From contig NZ_CP121695.1 in NCBI RefSeq assembly GCF_029761915.1, positions 2,633,501 to 2,697,500 on the forward strand: a DNA stretch of 64,000 nucleotides. Reading direction: 5' to 3'. Position 1 is the first letter of the stretch. Each line of letters opens with the position of its first letter. This document shows, piece after piece, positions 60,244 through 64,000 of the stretch. The stretch is from Bradyrhizobium sp. CB1650. Lineage in GTDB: Bacteria; Pseudomonadota; Alphaproteobacteria; Rhizobiales; Xanthobacteraceae. A program made the translations under genes and the position numbers. Under the pieces are notes generated by a model. The model had not been told where the DNA came from. It saw nothing but the letters and a program-made list of their open reading frames with translations, and searched no databases.

Positions 60244-62660
60244 CGACGAGCGAGCGTTTGTCGACGGAAGCAGCTCCAGAAAAGACGGTGAAGCCGTGCG
60301 CTCCGCCGCCGGTACCGCGATGGTGGCAATGCGTGCTCAGCGTCGCGCTCGTCCTGTGGGTCCTCCGTGTGCCGACGACAACGACCGTGCTCGGATGGCT
60401 TCTGCTCGGTGTCGCCCCGCAGGCGCAGGACCTGTTCACCGAGTTTACGGATCTGGCTGACACGTGGTTGCGGATGGTTCTGTTCGTGTTCGTCCTGACC
60501 CTGCTCTGGGCCCTGCCGACTCATTATGCCGCCCGCATGCTGATCAACAGCGATTCCAGGCTGCCCGCGAAAGGAGGCCCGTGCCTCGAGCGCGCGGCAA
60601 TCTATCTGCCCCGCCTGCTGGGATTGCTGACATTCGTGGCTGTCGAGGTCTCGATCCTGCGCTCCTACATGAACATTCCGACGCTGGACGAGCAGGACGT
60701 CGTGCAGCGTGTCGAGCATGCGCTGCTCGCATTGGCCGTCCTGGTCGCGCTCGGTGCCAGCGCATATCTGGCCTGGATCTACCTGCGGCCCCGTCATTTC
60801 AGGCCGAGAGGCCTGCTTGGGCGCCTCAATGCCAAGCTCGGATGGTTCTGGCAGGCGGTCTCTCCGGGACGCAAAAGCGGAGCGGCAGACGAGGAAAGCC
60901 GCGACTTCGGCAGGCTCATCCTCGCCGGCGTATTCGTCATCTTTGCATTGATATTTCTGCTGGGCGCCGATCGCGTGGCCGGCTGGTTTCCGCGGTCGAT
61001 GGCGATCCCGTTCATCCTCGGCGGATGGTTGCCGTTTCTGACCTATCTGTCCGGTGTTGGGCGGCAGCGCCGCGCGCCGCTGATCACGGGTCTGGCCGTG
61101 CTGGTTGCCATCCTCGCCGTCATCTTCGGCGACAACCACTCGGTGCGCCGCGTGGCGTCCAAAGACGCCGCACCCGTGAAGATCGAGGAGGCGATCGATC
61201 TTTGGATGACCGAGAACGGCTGCAATCCGAAGACCTCCAACGACAAGACTGTCCCGAGTTGTCCGCGCCCGATCATCGTCGCGGCGGCCGGTGGTGCAAG
61301 CCGCGCAGGCTTCATGATGGCAAGCATGATCGGCTACTTCATCGATACCGACCAAGGGGAATCGTATGGGATCAACACTCTGAGCTCCAGGGATGTCCGC
61401 AACCGCCTGTTCGCGATTTCAGCCGTATCGGGCGGAGCAATGGGAGCGGTGATGGTCACCGCAGCGCTGGGCGCGGCATCGCCGGTCGCCGACAAGCCGC
61501 CTTGCGTGAACGCGGCTGTCGATCAGTGGTGGGGGTTCAAGGTCAACAACTGGCGCGATTGTTTCGAGGCCTTGACCAGCGGGGACTTCCTGACGGCCGG
61601 TTTTCTCGGCTTTGCCTTCAACGATGCGCTGCCCTTCGCCTTCCGCGACCGCGCCGCGGTGCTGGAAGACAGTTGGCGCAATCGCTTCCGCGATGTCGTG
61701 CCGCTGGCAAAGGAAAAGACGGAGTCGGACTGCCGGGGCCTGGATTGTCCTTTTCTCTCGTTGCGGCCGAAGCCCGGACACTGGATTCCGCTGCTGGTTC
61801 TCAACGGCACCTCCGAAGCGATCGGTCGCCGCATCCTGACCACGCCACTGGCGATGAGCTATGTGTCGCCGGGCCAATGCCCGACGGCTGTTGCAGCCAA
61901 CCCCTGTCCGTTGTTCGTGGAGGCTGACAGTTTTCATCAGTTGCTGCGGACGCAGAAGGCATCCCGGCATCAGCGCGATCGATTGGGCATGTCAGGGCAA
62001 TTTTTGTACGGCAAGCCGCAGAACAATGATCTCCGCCTGAGCACGGCGGCACTCAACTCGGCGCGCTTCCCGCTAATCTCCCCGCCGGGCTCGGTCCGCA
62101 ATCAGGATTATCGGCTCGTCGACCGCATCGTGGACGGCGGCTATTTCGAGAATTACGGCACGGTAACCGCCAGGGAGTTGGCCCTGGCCCTGCACGCGAT
62201 CGCTCCGCAACTCAAGCCGCTCGTGATCGTGATCTCGAATGATCCCGCCGATCAGCTCGGACCCACCGACGACGTCGCCAATGATCCGCAGGTTCCGTCA
62301 CGCCCGACGGCAACCGCGGGGGAGGTGCTCAGCGAAGTCACGGCTCCGATCACCACAGTCTTCAACGCCCGGACGGCGCACGGCGTGCAGGCCGTCGACG
62401 CATTGCGTACCTGGTTGCACGCTGCCATTCCGGAGTGCGACAAGCTCGTGATCCAGCTCCGCATCTCGCCGGATGGCGACAAAGCCTTGTCCATGAGCTG
62501 GTGGGAATCGCCGCTGGTACAGCGTCGGATCCATCGTCAGACCGAAGGCGATCCGAATTCCAATTCCGGAAGCGGGAAGGAGAGCAACCAGAACCTTCCG
62601 CGTTTGAAGGCCATCTGGCAGGAAATGCAATCATCAAGCTGCAAGGCAAATCCCGCGTAG
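60240..62660 (+). CDS. Membrane-embedded patatin-like phospholipase
   Basis: This 806-residue protein joins an N-terminal membrane part (about seven hydrophobic segments, residues 30-300, such as CVLSVALVLWVLRV and ILAGVFVIFALIFLLG) to a patatin-like hydrolase part (about 340-790). The oxyanion loop is AAAGGASRAGF (351-357), the nucleophile is Ser397 in SAVSGGAMG, where the usual first Gly of G-x-S-x-G is Ala, and the catalytic Asp632 lies in VDGGYFENYG. The GTG at 60240 overlaps the GMC stop by 4 bp (GTGA). It closes the cluster and probably releases acyl chains from membrane lipids, which would supply a substrate to the oxidising enzymes upstream; that link is inference. Confidence 0.85.
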   Translation: MTTSERLSTEAAPEKTVKPCAPPPVPRWWQCVLSVALVLWVLRVPTTTTVLGWLLLGVAPQAQDLFTEFTDLADTWLRMVLFVFVLTLLWALPTHYAARMLINSDSRLPAKGGPCLERAAIYLPRLLGLLTFVAVEVSILRSYMNIPTLDEQDVVQRVEHALLALAVLVALGASAYLAWIYLRPRHFRPRGLLGRLNAKLGWFWQAVSPGRKSGAADEESRDFGRLILAGVFVIFALIFLLGADRVAGWFPRSMAIPFILGGWLPFLTYLSGVGRQRRAPLITGLAVLVAILAVIFGDNHSVRRVASKDAAPVKIEEAIDLWMTENGCNPKTSNDKTVPSCPRPIIVAAAGGASRAGFMMASMIGYFIDTDQGESYGINTLSSRDVRNRLFAISAVSGGAMGAVMVTAALGAASPVADKPPCVNAAVDQWWGFKVNNWRDCFEALTSGDFLTAGFLGFAFNDALPFAFRDRAAVLEDSWRNRFRDVVPLAKEKTESDCRGLDCPFLSLRPKPGHWIPLLVLNGTSEAIGRRILTTPLAMSYVSPGQCPTAVAANPCPLFVEADSFHQLLRTQKASRHQRDRLGMSGQFLYGKPQNNDLRLSTAALNSARFPLISPPGSVRNQDYRLVDRIVDGGYFENYGTVTARELALALHAIAPQLKPLVIVISNDPADQLGPTDDVANDPQVPSRPTATAGEVLSEVTAPITTVFNARTAHGVQAVDALRTWLHAAIPECDKLVIQLRISPDGDKALSMSWWESPLVQRRIHRQTEGDPNSNSGSGKESNQNLPRLKAIWQEMQSSSCKANPA

Positions 62661-62682
62661 ACGGTGTGTGCCAGTGCACGCC

Positions 62683-62802
62683 CAAGGGAGCCGGTGTATC
62701 GATCGTAGCTTCGCTACCCGTTGCACTGTTGCCGCCTCCGGCGATGCGCTGGGCGGCACCAAGTATTGGGGCGCATCGCTGGAGCTGCAGATCTACGGCT
62801 AA
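62683..62802 (+). pseudogene. Probable Omp85/BamA-like C-terminal remnant
   Basis: In the frame ending at TAA 62800-62802 the last residues read GDALGGTKYWGASLELQ (62740-62790), then IYG. This closely resembles the conserved GDALGGxxYWGASLE strand region of BamA-type Omp85 barrels. The frame upstream gives no further barrel sequence and has no good start, and the real domain continues for about 100 residues after this motif, which are missing here. It is therefore a fragment, not a gene. The rest of 62661-62969 holds nothing I can recognise. Confidence 0.4.
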
Positions 62803-62969
62803 TCCGTCGGGTTGCCCCTGCAACATTGCAGCCTCCCATCCTTTTCGTCGGGCAAGCCACGATGCGCTGCGTTGCTGACCCGAGCCATCGTACGAGAGGC
62901 TCGGCTCCTAATCTCTTGGTCTAGGTCAGGCTGGACCTGCGAGGGGGGCTCCCCAGATACGGAGATCGT

Positions 62970-64000
62970 CTAGCCGCCGAGGATGCGCCGGCAGGCCTCG
63001 ACGAAGACCTGTGCGCCCGTGATGATATCGGCGTCGGCTGTGTTTTCGGTCCAATGGTGGCTGATGCCGCCGATCGACGGCACGAACAGCATGCCCGCGG
63101 GCATGACCGTCGCGAGCATCTGCGCATCATGGCCGGCTCCGCTGGGCATGCGGAGCGATCGTCCGTCCGCAACGGCCTTGCTCGCCGCCTCGATCGCCTC
63201 CTGGAAGCGGGAATCCATCATGGCAGGAGCGCCGGTGCGGATCCGCTCTACCGTCGCGGTGCAGGGACCTTTCGTGTTGACCTCATCCGCCATCGTCCGC
63301 AGCAGCTCCTCAAGCCGCGCGATCACCGCCGGGTCGTCGTCGCGGATCTGGAACAGCATCTCGGCACTGCCGGGGATGATGCTCGGAGCGCCCGGATCGA
63401 GCGTGATCCGGCCGGTGGTCCAGACGGTGCGCGGTCCGCATGCCGCCGGGAAGCGCTCGTCGATCGCCACGCAGAACTTGGCCAGCGCCAGACCCGCATC
63501 CTTGCGCGCGGCCATGCGGGTGGTGCCGGCGTGATTCTGCTCGCCGATGAAATCGATGCGATACTGCCAGATGCCGACAATGGAGGTCACGACGCCGATC
63601 GCAAGCCGCCCGCTTTCGAGCGTGTCGCCTTGCTCGATATGCGCCTCGAGATATCCGATATGGCGCCCCGGCTCGGCGGTAATGCGCACGCGTCCGGCTA
63701 GGCCCATGTCGGCGAGTGCATCGCGCATGGTCAGGCCGCTGGTCCGGTCGCGTGCTGCGTCGATGTCGGCCTCGGTCACCTGCCCGACATAGGAGCGCGA
63801 GCCAAGGAAGTGGCCGAAGTGCCCCTCCTCGTCGCACCAGGCGGCAACCTCGACCGCGCCCTTCAGCGAGGGATCAGAATTGAGCACGCGCGCCGCTTCC
63901 AGCGCATAGATGACGCCCAGAGGACCATCGAGCCAGCCGGCGTAGTTCTGGCTTTCCAGATGCGATCCCGCCAGCAGCTTTGGCCCGGGTTTTGCGCTGG
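62970..64000 (-). CDS. M20-family amidohydrolase (allantoate amidohydrolase / N-carbamoyl-L-amino acid hydrolase), 5' end outside the window
   Basis: About 343 codons of the C-terminal part are present; the gene enters from beyond 64000 on the minus strand. The metal-binding pattern is visible near that edge: GSHLESQNYAGWLDGPLGV (His and Asp), then VAAWCDEEGHFGHFLGSRS (Glu pair). Downstream come HIGYLEAHIEQGDTLESG, then GEQNHAGTTRMAARKDAG in the lid domain and MPSGAGHDAQMLATVMPAG with the last His ligand. Members remove carbamoyl or ureido groups in purine, pyrimidine or hydantoin breakdown. The substrate cannot be fixed from sequence. It is convergent with the patatin-like gene and has no obvious link to it. 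Confidence 0.88.
   Translation of the reverse strand, partial: SAKPGPKLLAGSHLESQNYAGWLDGPLGVIYALEAARVLNSDPSLKGAVEVAAWCDEEGHFGHFLGSRSYVGQVTEADIDAARDRTSGLTMRDALADMGLAGRVRITAEPGRHIGYLEAHIEQGDTLESGRLAIGVVTSIVGIWQYRIDFIGEQNHAGTTRMAARKDAGLALAKFCVAIDERFPAACGPRTVWTTGRITLDPGAPSIIPGSAEMLFQIRDDDPAVIARLEELLRTMADEVNTKGPCTATVERIRTGAPAMMDSRFQEAIEAASKAVADGRSLRMPSGAGHDAQMLATVMPAGMLFVPSIGGISHHWTENTADADIITGAQVFVEACRRILGG

Overview
The window looks like chromosomal DNA of a high-GC alphaproteobacterium, most likely Bradyrhizobium or a close relative such as Rhodopseudomonas. The grounds are a Porin_2-type porin with the typical N-terminus, a dispersed palindrome of a type common in those genomes, a FixK/FNR-like regulator with a FixJ-like response regulator, and seven intergenic FixK/FNR-type boxes (TTGAY-N4-RTCAA) within 20 kb. 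No tRNA, rRNA, CRISPR array or intact insertion sequence was seen.

Region 1 (1-6.4 kb): about 850 bp without a recognisable gene, an outer-membrane porin with a clear terminator, then a LysR regulator divergent from an orphan solute-binding protein, a nitroreductase and a DUF4863-type protein. The last two resemble PnbA and PnbB, which turn 4-nitrobenzoate into protocatechuate.

Region 2 (6.4-26.7 kb, all minus strand): a type I secretion locus. It encodes an RTX protein with a NodB-like polysaccharide deacetylase domain, a 3825-residue RTX adhesin with 27 tandem 84-residue repeats, and the ABC exporter and membrane fusion protein. No TolC-type channel is present.

Region 3 (27.1-50.1 kb): a low-oxygen (FixK-type) gene island. 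It holds a GNAT protein and an AI-2E-type permease; a DUF3141 (PHA-synthase-like), pta, ackA, fabI operon; a two-subunit CoA-transferase; a small K+-channel-like protein; a cysteine-free FixK-like regulator; two response regulators; a SulP transporter; PPK2; a membrane protein/HlyD pair; a hybrid periplasmic-sensor histidine kinase; and DUF3300 and DUF2950 genes. Two small secreted paralogues (40.9 and 49.7 kb) belong to this island. The DUF3300 gene has lost its C-terminal domain through an apparent one-base frameshift.

Region 4 (50.5-62.7 kb): a tight, one-directional cluster of an Old-Yellow-Enzyme-like flavoprotein, three membrane-anchored di-haem c-type cytochromes, a small membrane protein, a GMC oxidoreductase and a membrane-embedded patatin-like lipase. 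I recognise the parts but no described pathway. A bacterial lipid/oxylipin-type oxidation system is my best guess and the most interesting candidate in the window. A short Omp85/BamA-like remnant follows it. The window ends inside an M20-family amidohydrolase gene on the minus strand.
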